From Corynespora cassiicola (Eukaryota > Ascomycota > Dothideomycetes > Pleosporales > Corynesporascaceae), in the NCBI GenBank assembly GCA_022059125.1, contig JAEUWY010000004.1:1984001-2048000 (forward strand): 64,000 nucleotides of DNA, in the 5' to 3' direction. Shown in pieces: positions 24,258 through 35,238 of the stretch. Every line of letters starts with the position of its first letter. Position 1 is the stretch's first letter. Under the pieces are notes generated by a model. That model was given only the letters and a program-made list of their open reading frames with translations. It did not search any database and was not told the DNA's origin. Position numbers and translations under genes: made by a program.

Positions 24258-24889
24258 TCAAGACGCGAGCTTTTCAATTGCAGCCTCATGTTGTGCTATT
24301 CTTAATAGGAGATCACACAAGCCAAGATATTCTTTGTAAACTTTGATAGGATCCAAACCAATGATTAACAGGGCGGACAGCATTCTTGGCACGGAGGGCT
24401 TGCATGTGCATACAGATTTCTGGCCATCCGGAGAGAAGTCGTGCTTCGCATGGGAAATCCTAGAAGCCTCTACCTGAGATATCGCTCCGGCTAATGCTCT
24501 TTGATGGGCTTTTCTTGCCAATGCATTTCTTTGCGACAGATACAGAGTCGCGAGGTGAGCGTTTGGCTACAGGGGTTGCCTTAGTCAGCATCAATCGGGC
24601 CTCCGTGTCGGATCTCGTTTCTTCCGGATAGGGCCTCGCTGCTCCTACGCAGCGCCTCAGCAGCGTGGCTATGGCAATTTGCTCATCGGCGCCTACATCT
24701 CCCGTGTGCCTCAGCCTCGAAAATGACCCTACCACATGCCTGAAATGGTCTCGGGACTAAAAGGCGCCGTATAGTGACCCCCTTTGTTGAGTGCAGCGAG
24801 TTCGCAAGCCAGCCGCAGAATTTTCGAGCCATGGCATGGCAGGTCTTATGTGAACTCGGTGCTGGTTTCAAATCGACCAGAGGGTACAT
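24258..24889 (-). pseudogene. Possible relic of a TPR-like protein gene
   Basis: Three overlapping minus-strand frames (24683–24889, 24460–24735, 24258–24521) read like parts of one protein if joined by frameshifts. The clearest piece is NAHLATLYLSQRNALARKAH, which fits the TPR spacing of small and large residues. It is followed by a helical tail with YKEYLGLCDLLLRIAQHEAA before a stop. A TAG stop lies just upstream in that frame, so either a short intron or decay separates it from the preceding frame. No full-length model with sound splice sites could be built. I treat it as a weakly supported relic; chance similarity is possible. Confidence 0.3.
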
Positions 24890-25387
24890 TTACGAAGTTT
24901 CTCCGCGTCTTCAATCGTGGTAGTAACCGCACCGTCGCATTACCTCAAACCGCTTGTTGGAAAGCTTCCATTCCCCGCCGACCGACTATCGCAAAAGGCC
25001 ACCGTCACCTTCATCCAAGCTTTCAGTGCCAGCAATAAGCTTTCGAGATCCCTGTGCTTACAAAACATCTCTCCAATGAAAACGGTCAGGTTCCCTATTT
25101 TTGAAACGCCGCGTTTGGTGCCTTTGTTCGACAAGCGCCTCTCACATCAGCCTCAGCCTTTAGGGATAGCAAAGCTTGACTGGCCCATCAATTCTAGTTT
25201 CAACATCATCACCAATCTAAATCAAGCCTGATCTCTCGGTAAGGGGGCATCCGGTCATTGTGGCTGAAATATCGGTATGGATTGATGAGCGCGTCCCAGG
25301 TATGCTGATGCGGGGCGGAGTCTCGACCGATGCTCAAAGGGTATACCAAAGGTCCGTTTGCAGACGTATATACGGGCTGCTCTAATG

Positions 25388-25394
25388 TATAAAA
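25388..25394 (+). promoter_or_regulatory. TATA box of the ferritin-like gene
   Basis: TATAAAA lies 93 bp upstream of the ATG at 25487, a normal distance for a fungal gene with a strong, inducible core promoter. Confidence 0.6.
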
Positions 25395-25486
25395 CCGATG
25401 TATAGTTCGCTGTACCCTGACACCAGTTCAAGTCGAGCTTTTCTACATCATATCTCTGCAAGAAAGAACTTCAGCAGCTCTGCATA

Positions 25487-26569
25487 ATGCATTTTACTAT
25501 AATATCGCTCGTCTTTCTGACTACCCTCGGAAGCTCAGCTCCCGTCGAGAAGCGACAATCCGATTTCTCCGCCAACAATAGTTATTTTCCACTCCAGAAC
25601 GGCTTCCCGAACCCATCCGCCGATCAGACTCGTCAAATCGAGACCGAAGCTGAGGGAATCTTACCAAATGGTCCTCCGCCGCCGACCCTGAGCCCTGATG
25701 GCGTCACCAACCTCAAACTGATCGCGCTTAACGAGCTCTTCGAAGTGGCATATTTCTCTGAGCTGGTTTCCAATGTGAGCAGCAAACTTCCTGGATACGA
25801 CCTCGGCCGTGGCCATGACTATGTGCTTGATGCACTCAACGCGATTGTTGCCCAAGAACAACTCCATCTCCTCAATGCCAACGGTGCACTCAAGGCCTTC
25901 AACCAACTCCCTATCGAGCCTTGCAAGTACAGCTTTCCAGTAACAGACTTCCAATCCGCCATCAGCCTCGCTGCCACCTTCACCGACGTGGTGCTCGGTA
26001 CCCTCCAGGACGTGAACCAGATCTTCGCGCAAAACGGAGACTTTGACCTCGTGCGCGCCGTCTCCAGCGTCATAGGAAACGAAGCCGAGCAAGAGGGCTT
26101 CTACCGGCTCGTCCAGAGCAAACGTCCTGCCTCACAGCCCTTCCTCACGACCGCTGCTCGCGACTTCGCCTTCACCGCCATCCAGTCCTTCGCCGTTCCC
26201 GGCTCATGCCCAAACATCGGGACTATCCCGCTCAAAACGTTCAAGCCCCTCAACGTCGACACCCAGAACATTCAACCTGCGACACAAAACTTGACCTTCT
26301 CCTTTTCAAAGGCGGATGCACAGACTGATGACTTTTCAACGCTCTCGCTCGTCTACATCAACGCTCAGAATGCGCCCATCGTCAAGAGCCTCGAGAATGT
26401 CCGGGTTGAGGGTGATACGGTCAAGTGCGAGGCGGCCTTCCCGTTCGACGAGTTTCTGATGCACGGATTGACTATCGCAGCCGTCACCAAGGGCTCCGGT
26501 CCCTTTGAGGGGGCAGACAAGGTGGCCGAGGTTGCCATCTTTGGACCGGGGCTAATCGAAGTCGACTAA
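25487..26569 (+). CDS. Secreted ferritin-like domain protein (LsdA/Rds1 type)
   Basis: Single-exon gene of 360 residues. A signal peptide (about residues 1–18, MHFTIISLVFLTTLGSSAP) is followed by EKR, a possible Kex2-type processing site. The mature part matches the fungal ferritin-like fold seen in late-sexual-development and stress-response proteins: a helix with LIALNELFEVAYFSELV, then ALNAIVAQEQLHL and VIGNEAEQEGFYRL, carrying Glu and His residues of the kind that line a di-iron site. A beta-rich C-terminal domain follows. Biochemical activity of this family is poorly known; links to sexual development or stress are from family annotations. The gene has a good TATA box and no close partner. 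Confidence 0.88.
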   Translation: MHFTIISLVFLTTLGSSAPVEKRQSDFSANNSYFPLQNGFPNPSADQTRQIETEAEGILPNGPPPPTLSPDGVTNLKLIALNELFEVAYFSELVSNVSSKLPGYDLGRGHDYVLDALNAIVAQEQLHLLNANGALKAFNQLPIEPCKYSFPVTDFQSAISLAATFTDVVLGTLQDVNQIFAQNGDFDLVRAVSSVIGNEAEQEGFYRLVQSKRPASQPFLTTAARDFAFTAIQSFAVPGSCPNIGTIPLKTFKPLNVDTQNIQPATQNLTFSFSKADAQTDDFSTLSLVYINAQNAPIVKSLENVRVEGDTVKCEAAFPFDEFLMHGLTIAAVTKGSGPFEGADKVAEVAIFGPGLIEVD

Positions 26570-26824
26570 GGGGAAAGGATCTGGGGTAAATCATAGCGAA
26601 GGCGTTGGCTCTGTTCTTCGGTTGTTGGGTGTGATACCCCTTTTTCGCATATAATTCGCAAGCGGTGTTGTTCGAGGTAGATCGAATAGATTTTCTTTTA
26701 CACGTGCCTCTCCAGTCCCAACCATGGACGTACCCACTTAGCTTTGGGCCTGGGGTCGTATCCGACAATGTTTAATTTGACTCTACAGTGGTATACATAC
26801 TGCTACACTATTTTATACAGGGAA
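26570..26824. other. Short convergent spacer
   Basis: 255 bp between the stop codons of the ferritin-like gene and the Mss51 gene, which converge. Expected to hold both 3' UTRs. Confidence 0.6.
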
Positions 26825-28412
26825 TCATTCGGTCCTTTCGCTATGTTCCTCCGTCTCTTCCTCCTTCTTGGTAGTCTCGTATCTCTTTCCTCTGAAAGCA
26901 TACAATCCCCAATTGCTGCATGTTATATCGTGAGGATCCAGATCGTTCATGTCCCATCTCAAGCTTCGGAAGGTGTTCTCTCCAGGCTCAAGTAAGATGT
27001 CCATCTCATTTCCATATCTGTTCTGCAGGTGCTCCACATCCTGCTGCATATCCCAGGGCGAATACCCTGTAGCAATGATAGGGCACTTTGTCTCAAGCAG
27101 GAGTGGCAAAGTCTCCTCCCAATCGTGCATAGCAGCAGGGTTGCCGAAACCCGGGTGGAAGACGACAAAGCAGTCGAAGTAGGGATCGTAGGGATAGAAA
27201 TGGCCGGTCTTGTGCATGGTATGGTAGTATTCCACGTATGTGCTGATCTTCATGGCATTCGATATGCGATCTTCGACAACGGCACCGAATGGGTTGAGGG
27301 GTGTGCGCTCCGGGAGCGGAAGTTCCTTCTCACGGTTCGCCATGCTCTCCGGCCCGATGAAGTGCATGGAAAATTGTACACGATGGAACAGATAGGCCAG
27401 TTGCATCCATGTTTCTCGAGGCAGGGACGATTCAGCACGAGCCCCGAGAATGAAGAGACGAACGGAGGGAGGCGCGAGGCGAGCGTTCTTCCAAGTATCG
27501 CCACCGCCAGATCGAGGGGGGTGCAGCGAGTGTCGCAAAGCTAAGATGTTTAGTGGATAGCAATCGGGAGAGAAATGTATTTGGCCTACCGCTAAAGCTC
27601 TTGAGCCCCTCTGGGGTCATGCGTCCGCCTTTTCGAATGTTGTAGGGACTCAATTCGTGAATAACGCTGGCGATGGTCATGGGGTACGTCAGAAGTTTAG
27701 TTGCCTGCCGCATTTCGCGATCCTGGTTGAGTGCATCGAAGTCGCGAGTGTACAAGTAGGTATCCCAGCTCGTCATGTTGACCAAAATCTCCTCAATTTG
27801 CGGCTCAGCAAACTGGAACTCCTTGAAGTATCGACCGCTACGCAGGTCGTGATCATCCTCATTGGCTTGCCTCATAACGTCGCAGACTTCCAAGTGGGCC
27901 TCATAATCGTCTGCCCAGTGTTCCTCGCAGCAGTATACGGGCACCCCGCAGTCGGGACATTCGAAGTCGACATGGGCGGGTGTGGTGCCAGTCTCAATGG
28001 ATTTGCGAGATTCGGGATCGACAGGACTGTGGGGAAGGCGAGTGGCTTGATGCGATGGGTGCGGGCAGTATGCATGCTGACGCATGAAAGCTGCTCGTTT
28101 GCGGATTTCGGGGATGGGCGAATGCGTAAAGGAATGGAAGAGGTTGTCCTCGGTGAGCACAAGTTTCCTCTTGATGCCCTCTGGGTCGACATATTCGAAC
28201 GGCTCAAAAGGCCTCTCGAATTGATGATTCGCGGTAGAGGACAATCCACGTTTGGCAAACGCGAGATTAGGGAGAATGGACGACCGTGTGGAATGGTGTC
28301 GCGTCGAGGAGATATTCTGAGCGGTAAAGCGGAATGACGGGGAGGGCCGCAATTGAGGCCTAGAGCTTTTGATGAGGGACAAACACCGATTGCAGGTGTA
28401 TGAGGAGCGCAT
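26825..28412 (-). CDS. MSS51: Mss51-like mitochondrial protein, COX1 translation activator
   Basis: In yeast, Mss51 binds COX1 mRNA and newly made Cox1 in mitochondria and links its synthesis to complex IV assembly. Two exons (27590–28412, 26825–27540) give 512 residues. The first 60 or so residues are rich in Arg, Ser and Thr with few acidic residues, as for mitochondrial import. A Cys/His-rich MYND-like finger follows, with CPHPSHQ, then CPDCGVPVYCCEEHW and HLEVCDV. Conserved family blocks are then visible: SWDTYLYTRDF, LLTYPMTIASVIHELSPYNI, FILGARAESSLP, and HTGFY-like HKTGHFYPYDPYFDCFVVF. The intron begins GTAGGC after SFSG and restores the frame at ALRHSLHPP. The start is set at the ATG of MRSSYTC; an in-frame ATG 48 codons upstream (28556) would place a non-targeting sequence first. 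Confidence 0.92.
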
Positions 28413-28656
28413 CTTGAACAGTCGGCCTCCACTGAAGGAGGGGTGGCAGCTGTCAATAGCTTCTGCAAATGGGATGATCACAGAATGTACATGGTGCCAA
28501 GGCTTGGCATTATCGGAACGGAACAATGCCCAGATCCGAAGCGCATCCATCTTCACAAGGCCTCGTTTCGTCTTATCTCACGCCAGTACACGGGATGTTC
28601 GCCGACACGGCCCATTTTGTGCATCTACCAAATATATAGAATTACTACCAACACCC
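28413..28656. other. Spacer between GH5 and Mss51 genes
   Basis: 244 bp between the stop of the GH5 gene and the start of the Mss51 gene on the same strand. It must contain the GH5 3' UTR and the Mss51 promoter; an unusually close tandem pair. Confidence 0.5.
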
Positions 28657-29890
28657 TCAGTCGAAGTACCCAGCCCAACTTTGGTTGGCTGCTGCCGCGT
28701 TTGCCAGTGCAACTGCTGCAGCTATATCCCCTTTGTCGCTATTTACACCAATCTCAAACCCATCATATTGACAGCTTACCGGGGCTCCTTCTTGCGATCC
28801 GTCTAATCCTGGGACTACCTGCCAATAGAGCTGCGCAAACTGTTAGCTCTACTCTTGCGGGAATGAAAGGCCTGGCCCATCTCACCCAAGGGACGCCTGC
28901 CTCGTTGAAAACTTTGACCTGGGCCTCAAATGAGTCTTCGAAGTCGGTGCTCACACCCCACTCTTCTATCATCACATTCTTTCCTTTGGCACTTGCTTGA
29001 GTCAGAACGGACTTGTCCCCGGTGATGAAATATGCCCAATCCGATGCTTTGCTCATGTAGCCATGCACGCTCGTAACATCCAGCGCATCACACTGCAGCG
29101 CCTTTTCCAGGAGATTGAATTCGTGGTCGCAGCAGTAGTGAGATCCCCCGATCCCGCCGGTCGCCACCTTTATGTTGGAGGAGCCAAGGATACTACGAAG
29201 AACCCCGGCTCTCCCACATAACCAGTCGTCTGGATCATTGGCCTTGAGTTTGTCAATTTGTTGAATAAGAGGTTCGTTCTGTAAATCAAAGGCAAGTATA
29301 ACATCGTCTAGATCCTTCCATGGTCGGCCAAAGTTGGGTGACTCAAACCCTAGAATAGCCGCAAGGCGATTATCGTAATCAGTCTTAGCTTCTGTTGACG
29401 AATAAAAGGTAGAGGCATCTATGTACTTCTCACAATAGGCGTCGCATGTCGCATCCCCAGTTATAGAATTAGCATTGTGTGGCGAGACGATAGCTTTCAT
29501 GCCGTTGCTGTGGAGCAATTTCAGTGTGTTGTCCAGCGCTTCAAGCACTGTGGTGTCGTAGGAACCGACCGTGGCCTCCAAAGGTGGTATATACTTTGCG
29601 TCTATGCTTCCTTTCAAACACCCTTCGTTGATGTTCGTTACTAGTGGCCTTGTAAACGCCAAATCACTCTAGCTAGAGCCATCGAACTCACCCCAAAGCC
29701 TCATGACTTTGACTCCCCACCCTGCAAGATTCTCCACATATTGTCTTTGCGTATCTTCCGGGAGTGCGTGTAAAAAGTAGTTATTACTACCAGCGAACGA
29801 TGTTGAACCAGTTCTGGCAGCCTCTGTGAGACAGTAGGTGACAAACATGACAAGAGTAAACCTGTGATAAAGTGAACTTGGTGGCTTCAT
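28657..29890 (-). CDS. Secreted glycoside hydrolase family 5 (mannanase/cellulase-like)
   Basis: Retaining endo-hydrolase that cuts beta-linked glucan or mannan outside the cell. Three exons (29692–29890, 28886–29640, 28657–28830) give 375 residues. A signal peptide (about 1–24, ending near LTEAA) is followed by FAGSNNYFLHALP, typical of fungal GH5. The acid/base Glu is in FDLQNEPL and the nucleophile Glu in VMIEEWGVS, both intact; GVPWLYWQVVPG forms the Trp-lined end of the barrel. The first intron is resolved by the 3' site after CCACTAG, which joins MRLW to VTNINEGCLKGS; nearer AG sites break the frame or give a stop. Exact substrate and subfamily need comparison with characterised enzymes. 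Confidence 0.9.
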
Positions 29891-30807
29891 TCTGGACCAA
29901 TAGATACTAGATGGTGTCGGGATTGGTCGATAGCGGTATTTGTTTTTAGGGATAAAAAGCATCCTGATATGCAAAGATTGGGGGTTTTATGGTGATCCGG
30001 CGTGTCTTCCAAAGTTCGGAGCGCCATGAGCGGAAATTTCCTGATTGCAAAATTCTATGATTACATGTTCGGAGCGCCACCCACAAGGCTGAAGAAAGCC
30101 ATCTCGTATTTGCACGCCACCTTGCTTTCCAAGGTTATCTTTTGGCGCTACCCAGTTCAGGAGGATTGCTTTCTCAAATGGTCTTCGTAAAATTGAAGGA
30201 TTGACTGGAGTAGTGGAGATGAGTTGAAAAAAGCTTTCTGCAGCTAGACGGGCAGCCCCAAATTCCCCAGAGTAGAGATCGCTTTTCGGTGTATAGAACT
30301 TGGAGTTGACGGACGGTATGTCTGAGAGCGAGCCCCCGAAAAGTTTTGCAGGGTGATGAAGTTCAGCTCTCTCTCGGCCCCCACATCAACCCTACCAAGG
30401 TACAAGATTCGCCGGATATGGAAGCCCCAAGGTTACTCCCCCTGCGATTCCCATACATGATTTCAATGCAGCCCTCTCAATGCGGCTGCCACACTCCGCC
30501 GCTGACGAGGGGTAACCCGACCAATGTCGCCAATTCGCTACCGCCGGTTTTCACGGACAGATAAGCAGTGAACCGTGATACATATAAATCGGACACCACA
30601 TCATTGGCTCATTAATACGAACCCCAACGCTGTGGGTATGTGCGCTCGGCTCTCCGATGACCAGATATGGGGACTTCTACCCGCCATCTCACCAAAGCTC
30701 TCCATTTCCATACCCGTATATTTGATCAGGCACCCGCCTTGGAAGGGTCGCAGCCGCTACATACCCTTTCCATTTTCAATCTTCATCCCCGCCATATTTA
30801 TGCCATT
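29891..30807. other. Divergent intergenic region, no gene seen
   Basis: 917 bp between the divergent GH5 and membrane-protein genes. A TATAAA at 30583–30588 lies 220 bp before the plus-strand gene. Short frames only. Confidence 0.55.
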
Positions 30808-31573
30808 ATGTTGATGCCAAAAATTCAAATAGTCATATTGGCTACTTGTGTAACCGTCACCTCCGCAGTAGGGCCTACATCAATTTTCATCGACAATGTC
30901 CCGGAATATGACTTACTAGCCACTTGTGCTGAATTAGAACTCTCAACCATTGTTCGAGATATGCAATATGGATGCGGAGATGGCTCTTCATTGACATCAT
31001 ATGCATGTTTCTGTTACCAGAGTTCGGCAAAATTCAGTAGCATGATTGGCAAGCACGTTGAAACGCAATGTCCACAGGACCCATCCCAGAATACGTCGGC
31101 TATAGAGGTTTTCAGCAAGTATTGTCAATTAGGACAGGTGGCAGCTCTTCCCACTGGTAGGACGCTATGCATACTTTCGCATTTGCTATTCACTGACTTC
31201 AATAGCAACATCATCCTCGACTGTACTCTCGATATCGTCTGTATTACCTGACCCAGGAGTAACTACATCGATAGCTACATCCACTTCAGTACCATCCCAA
31301 AAACAGGAGAGCAAAGATACCCCCGTCGTTGCGATTGCTGTAGGCGTCTCAGTACCAGCTGCCACAATTGCCATTGCTGCATCATTGTATTTTCTCTGGA
31401 GGCATAGAAAATCTAGATTGGACATCATTGGGAATAATGGAGAAGAAAGCAAACAAACTTTTGAAGTTTCTGGTTCCCCCCAAATCGGTGAACTCGGGCC
31501 CTTTCAACGCGTAGAATTGGCACAACCTACCGAAACATATTACGAGCTGGGTACAGATCAGAATAAGAGGTGA
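30808..31573 (+). CDS. Small cysteine-rich single-pass membrane protein, function unknown
   Basis: Two exons (30808–31156, 31206–31573) give 238 residues. A signal peptide (about 1–20) leads into a six-cysteine extracellular domain, spaced around LLATCAELEL, YGCGDG, ACFCYQSS, TQCPQD and SKYC. This resembles the short CFEM-like domains of fungal surface proteins but has fewer than the eight Cys of classical CFEM. A Ser/Thr-rich, likely O-glycosylated stalk follows. Then comes one hydrophobic helix (VVAIAVGVSVPAATIAIAAS onward) stopped by RHRKSR, and a cytoplasmic tail of about 55 residues with YYELGTD near the end. The layout resembles Wsc/Mid2-type wall sensors. The intron junction (PT–ATSSS) and frame closure support the model. 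An internal ATG at residue 3 is an alternative start. Role in sensing or adhesion is inference. Confidence 0.8.
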
Positions 31574-32203
31574 AACTTGTGCACTTATTTTATAGGAGTG
31601 CTAGAGAAATGGATATTTTTCGAATATTTTTTGCCAGAAGAATACTCTAGAACGGCATATATCTAGGATTGAAAACGTCAGGGCTACTAAGTTATCGGAT
31701 TAGTACGCGAAAGTCTTATGCCCTACATTTGTTAAGTACTGTATAGAATAGTTGAAAATTTCTTAGATTTGTTTAAAGATTGAAAGCTACAGGTAACTAG
31801 TGATCTTTTAGTTCAAGATACATCTGGAGGATGTTATTAAACAGAAGCAATAGTTTTTTTACATACTTACCTAGGTAGGTAACTAAGCATATGTAGAGCA
31901 TTTATCGGGTATCGTATGGCTCGAATGCTGCCTTATATTTCATGCGATATTTCAAATGCACCTCTTTTACTATCTACCTAAGCACAGGTGGGTGTCCAGG
32001 TGGGTACTGGATGTCACGATCATGGACACGTGACCACTAACACTAACACTGAATTTGTCTAGCGTTGTTCTCCTGCACGCACATACCTACCCTTCCATTC
32101 ACCTTCACTTTGTTTACTCTCACCATTATACAGCCCTCAACCCAACTTACCTACTGACACCCAATCGCTTTTTTCGAATTGCAACAATAGCCTTGAGAGT
32201 ATT
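31574..32203. other. AT-rich spacer with CCTAGGTAGG palindromes
   Basis: No gene seen. A CTTACCTAGGTAGGTAA block at 31866–31882 and two AGGTGGGT-type copies near 31986–32004 border the pseudogene that follows. Confidence 0.55.
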
Positions 32204-33657
32204 TTGGCCTCAAAGACGCGCCACGAGGATCGCAGAGGTGACAGTGACCCCACAGATACCCGGCCTGTGTCTTATGAAGTTATATCGTATAATTTCTTCG
32301 CTCTCGGCCCTGTAAGTTTGATCCCTTCTCTCCACGGCGATTCTTCCGGGTCTCAAACGACCGACCTCTCCACTCACCTCCGCCTCACTTTGCCCTGCCG
32401 CTTCTACACCCTCGACCGTCGATGGAGAACTTCGAAAATCTGGCATTGGGAACAAGTCATCCGAAAACTTAGGTTTAGGTGTGCTCATTTCCGACTTATA
32501 TGAGCAATCCGCTAACTGTAAGACTGCCACCTAAGCACAGCGATGGTTCCCTTTCTTCATGATGGCGACTTTGATTCAATCATGATGGCCTCATTGAAAG
32601 ATAAAAAAAGGAAAATGACTCAATTTGTACCCCGTTCACAGGCTTCAAGTCAACAAAAACTCTTGATGAGGCATCAGATGCTTCTTCCGAACTCTACCCA
32701 CTTACAGGGAGTTTGGGGCAAGTCAAATAGAGATTTGATAGTCATAAACCCGATAAAAGTGGCACAACACTAGGAAACAGTGACGCAAAAGATTGTCTGC
32801 CCACTCAAAATCTCACGCCGATGACTGGATTATCTGGAAATTCTCATCGGCTCTCAGTTGACGACTCTATCTCTTGTTCTTCACTAGAATCAGATACCGG
32901 TCCATACAATGGCAATGGCCAAATCGGAGCCTATATCTCACGAAAAAAAACAATCCCATCAGATTTCCAGTGATCCAGCTTGGGATTCCAATAACTGAGA
33001 ACGTTCATCTATGAATTCGCCATTTTTCGGCCCTTCCAGCTTACATCTGTCTCGGAAATTATGCCGATCAGGTTCTGACAGGCTTTCTCCGTGGAGATAT
33101 TTGAATGATGACTCCTCTTGGGCACATAAAGATCATCAACTATGGAAATTTCCCTTGAAATTGCCAATCAGACTTGCTTTGGAGAGAGTCACGAGAGCTG
33201 AAAAAATCATCACAAGGTCTCCGTCGCTCGAAAGAGGATAATTTTGAGATGAGACAAGATCAAAATTTCGAGCTTCAATAAACAAGTGTCGAGAACTGGA
33301 ATACAAACACCGTCACACGTTTATTGGCACCGCTTCCCTCGAAGATTTCCTTGACCTTTTCGAAATTTCATCAAAGCACAACACCAATAAAACAGCGTGG
33401 CGAAGGCGTTTGTGAAGTTATCTTCCAAAGAGCAGCTTCTAGCGCGTGAAGCTTCATTGGCCCCAGAAGACTGGGAGTTTATTCATCGGACTACCACTGA
33501 TATGGGGAACGAATATGGCGATTATATCTTCCAAGAGCGTGTGAAGCTGGGATCTATTTCGCTCAAGGCTTTTCTGGAACTGATAATGTGGGACGGAGAT
33601 GACGCGGATGTTTTGGTTGTCATCAGCGCCTTTCAAGTGGCTAGTATGATGGATTGA
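32204..33657 (+). pseudogene. Disrupted fungal gene, family not recognised
   Basis: Successive plus-strand frames read as one protein broken by several lesions. A stretch ending GSLGQVK runs into an in-frame TAG near 32728 and continues in frame as RFDSHKPDKSGTT. At an A8 run near 32942 the frame shifts so that NGQIGAYISRKK continues as QSHQISSDPAWDSNN. A TGA follows at once near 32997, then ERSSMNSPFFGPSS continues. More stops occur near 33240. RELEYKHRHTFIGTASLEDF then runs to about 33396, where one missing base is needed to continue as VAKAFVKLSSKEQLLAREA, through to a stop at 33657. The C-terminal part is well ordered and looks like a real domain, so decay seems recent. I could not name the family, and introns may account for some breaks but not all. 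Confidence 0.7.
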
Positions 33658-33999
33658 AAGATTGAACAGTCAGGAGGCAAGGCAAAGCCTTTCAGGAGCT
33701 GGCTTGCTCAAAGCCACTTTAACAGTGATGTCGATTAGACTGCCAATCAACAGATCTTCCTATTAGCATCAAGAAGCTCTCTCCAGATACCAGTTCTGGA
33801 GGCATTTATGGCATTTCAAAACAAAAAGGAAACAAGTAAAACATAAACCTAACTAACAAATTAATGTCTATCAAATAATTCTATAAATATTATAATTCAG
33901 AGCATAATACTTTAATAAACATTTCAACTGTAAAGCTTACTTTTCATATTTATAAGACCCAGTTATACTGCATTTTAAGCGCAATCTGTCCATATTGTA
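33658..33999. other. AT-rich spacer
   Basis: 342 bp of very AT-rich DNA between the pseudogene and the 3' end of the epoxide hydrolase gene. No gene seen. Confidence 0.55.
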
Positions 34000-35238
34000 T
34001 TATTTCCGCACCACCTTCACAAACTCCTCAACATCGCCCCACAAAGCTTTTGGATTCTCCAATGCCGCAAAATGCCCGCCCTTTTCATGGCTTTTGTACT
34101 GCACTAAATTGGCTGCCTCTGTAGCCCAAGACTTCGGTACCACTGCAAGCTCACGTGGAAACGCCGAATAGCCTGTCGGCTTGTGAACAAAGGCAAAACT
34201 CCAAGGATAGCGGTAGGTGTAAATAGAAGATGGGTAGCTTTCTGTAAGCCAATATAGCGTGATATTCGTAAGAATTTGGTCAAGTGAAGGGGCTGTCCTA
34301 GGATCGCTCCAACTGAGAAACTTCTCGCCAATCCAGGCGAGATGCGCAATTGGCGAGCTTGCCAGAACAAAGCCTATGGTAGAAGGAGAGTTGCTCTGAA
34401 GAGTGACATAGCCAAGTCCTTTCCCAGAAAGGGCCATCTTAATCCGCCCTACTTCTTGGAGTTCTGGATCGGTTAGGTTTGCCTCTGGGCCGGCCATGGA
34501 ACCGCCCGCAAGTGGGAAGAGAAAGTTTACATGTGCGCCTTTGCATTCCGAGTAAGTGGCTGCCATGATCCGAGAGACGTAAGATCCAAGGTCTCCTCCT
34601 TGAACGATATAACCTGTTTCGCCGAACCCAAGGGATAGAAGAAGTTTGTGCATGATTCGCGCCATATCTGTAAAGCCCCAGTCACTATCCAACGGTGGGC
34701 CGGAAGATAGAGGATATCCTGGCAGTGAGGGCACTATGATATGGTAGGGTAATGTTTCTGGGGTGTATTGGCTGGCTATAATGTCTAACATTGGCAGGAA
34801 TTCGATAAAAGAGCCCGGCCAGCCGTGTAGAAACGCGATGGGGAAGGCGGAAGGATTCTCGGAAAAGAGGGCAGTAAAATAAATTCCGATTTTTGCCTCA
34901 TTGTCATCTGTGATTTCGGTCTGAAAGGTCGGGTAGGAATTGATGCGTTTTTCTTGCTCGCGCCTATGTAGTGTCAGCAATCTTTGCTAGAGGAATCTGG
35001 GCATAAAGTACCAGTCAAAACTATCGGTCCAATACTTCTTGGTATCTACCATCCAATCTCGGGTCACGCCATACTTTCCATCTCTCTGCAGGTTTTCATG
35101 CGTCTCTTTTGCAAGGGGGCTCAATTCGAGTAATTTTTGGAAAGCTTGAAGCTTGGCTTCAGGTATGCTAAGCTTGAAAGGTGAAGGTTTCTGTAGGGCA
35201 CCAAGCGGCACGGTGTCAAATCGGCTCATTTTAGTCAT
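34000..35238 (-). CDS. Epoxide hydrolase (alpha/beta hydrolase, EHN domain)
   Basis: Microsomal-type epoxide hydrolase that opens epoxides to diols through a covalent Asp ester. Two exons (35012–35238, 34000–34963) give 396 residues. The N-terminal EHN domain spans about residues 1–110, with PLAKETHENLQRDGKYGVTR and W-TDSFDWR. The oxyanion-hole motif HGWPGS is at 122–127, the nucleophile Asp200 sits in VQGGDLGSYV, and the charge-relay His373 in EKGGHFAALENP. The intron starts GTACTT and its splicing restores W-R-E-Q-E-K-R, typical of the linker. No N-terminal membrane anchor is visible, so the enzyme is probably soluble. Next to it are a zinc-finger regulator, an SDR and a MATE pump, consistent with detoxification or secondary metabolism. 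Confidence 0.93.

Larger units (their letters stand above)
23118..25486. other. AT-rich spacer holding a gene relic
   Basis: Apart from the TPR-like relic at 24258–24889, this 2.4 kb stretch has only short overlapping frames on both strands without domain signals. The right end is the promoter of the ferritin-like gene, with a TATA box at 25388. Confidence 0.5.

Noticed and set aside
28413..28556. 48-codon N-terminal extension of Mss51
   Set aside because: The later ATG at 28412 starts a typical mitochondrial import sequence; the extension would bury it.
29641..29691. Nearer 3' splice sites in the first GH5 intron
   Set aside because: They give a stop codon or the wrong frame; only the site at 29641 joins LW to VTNINEGC in frame.
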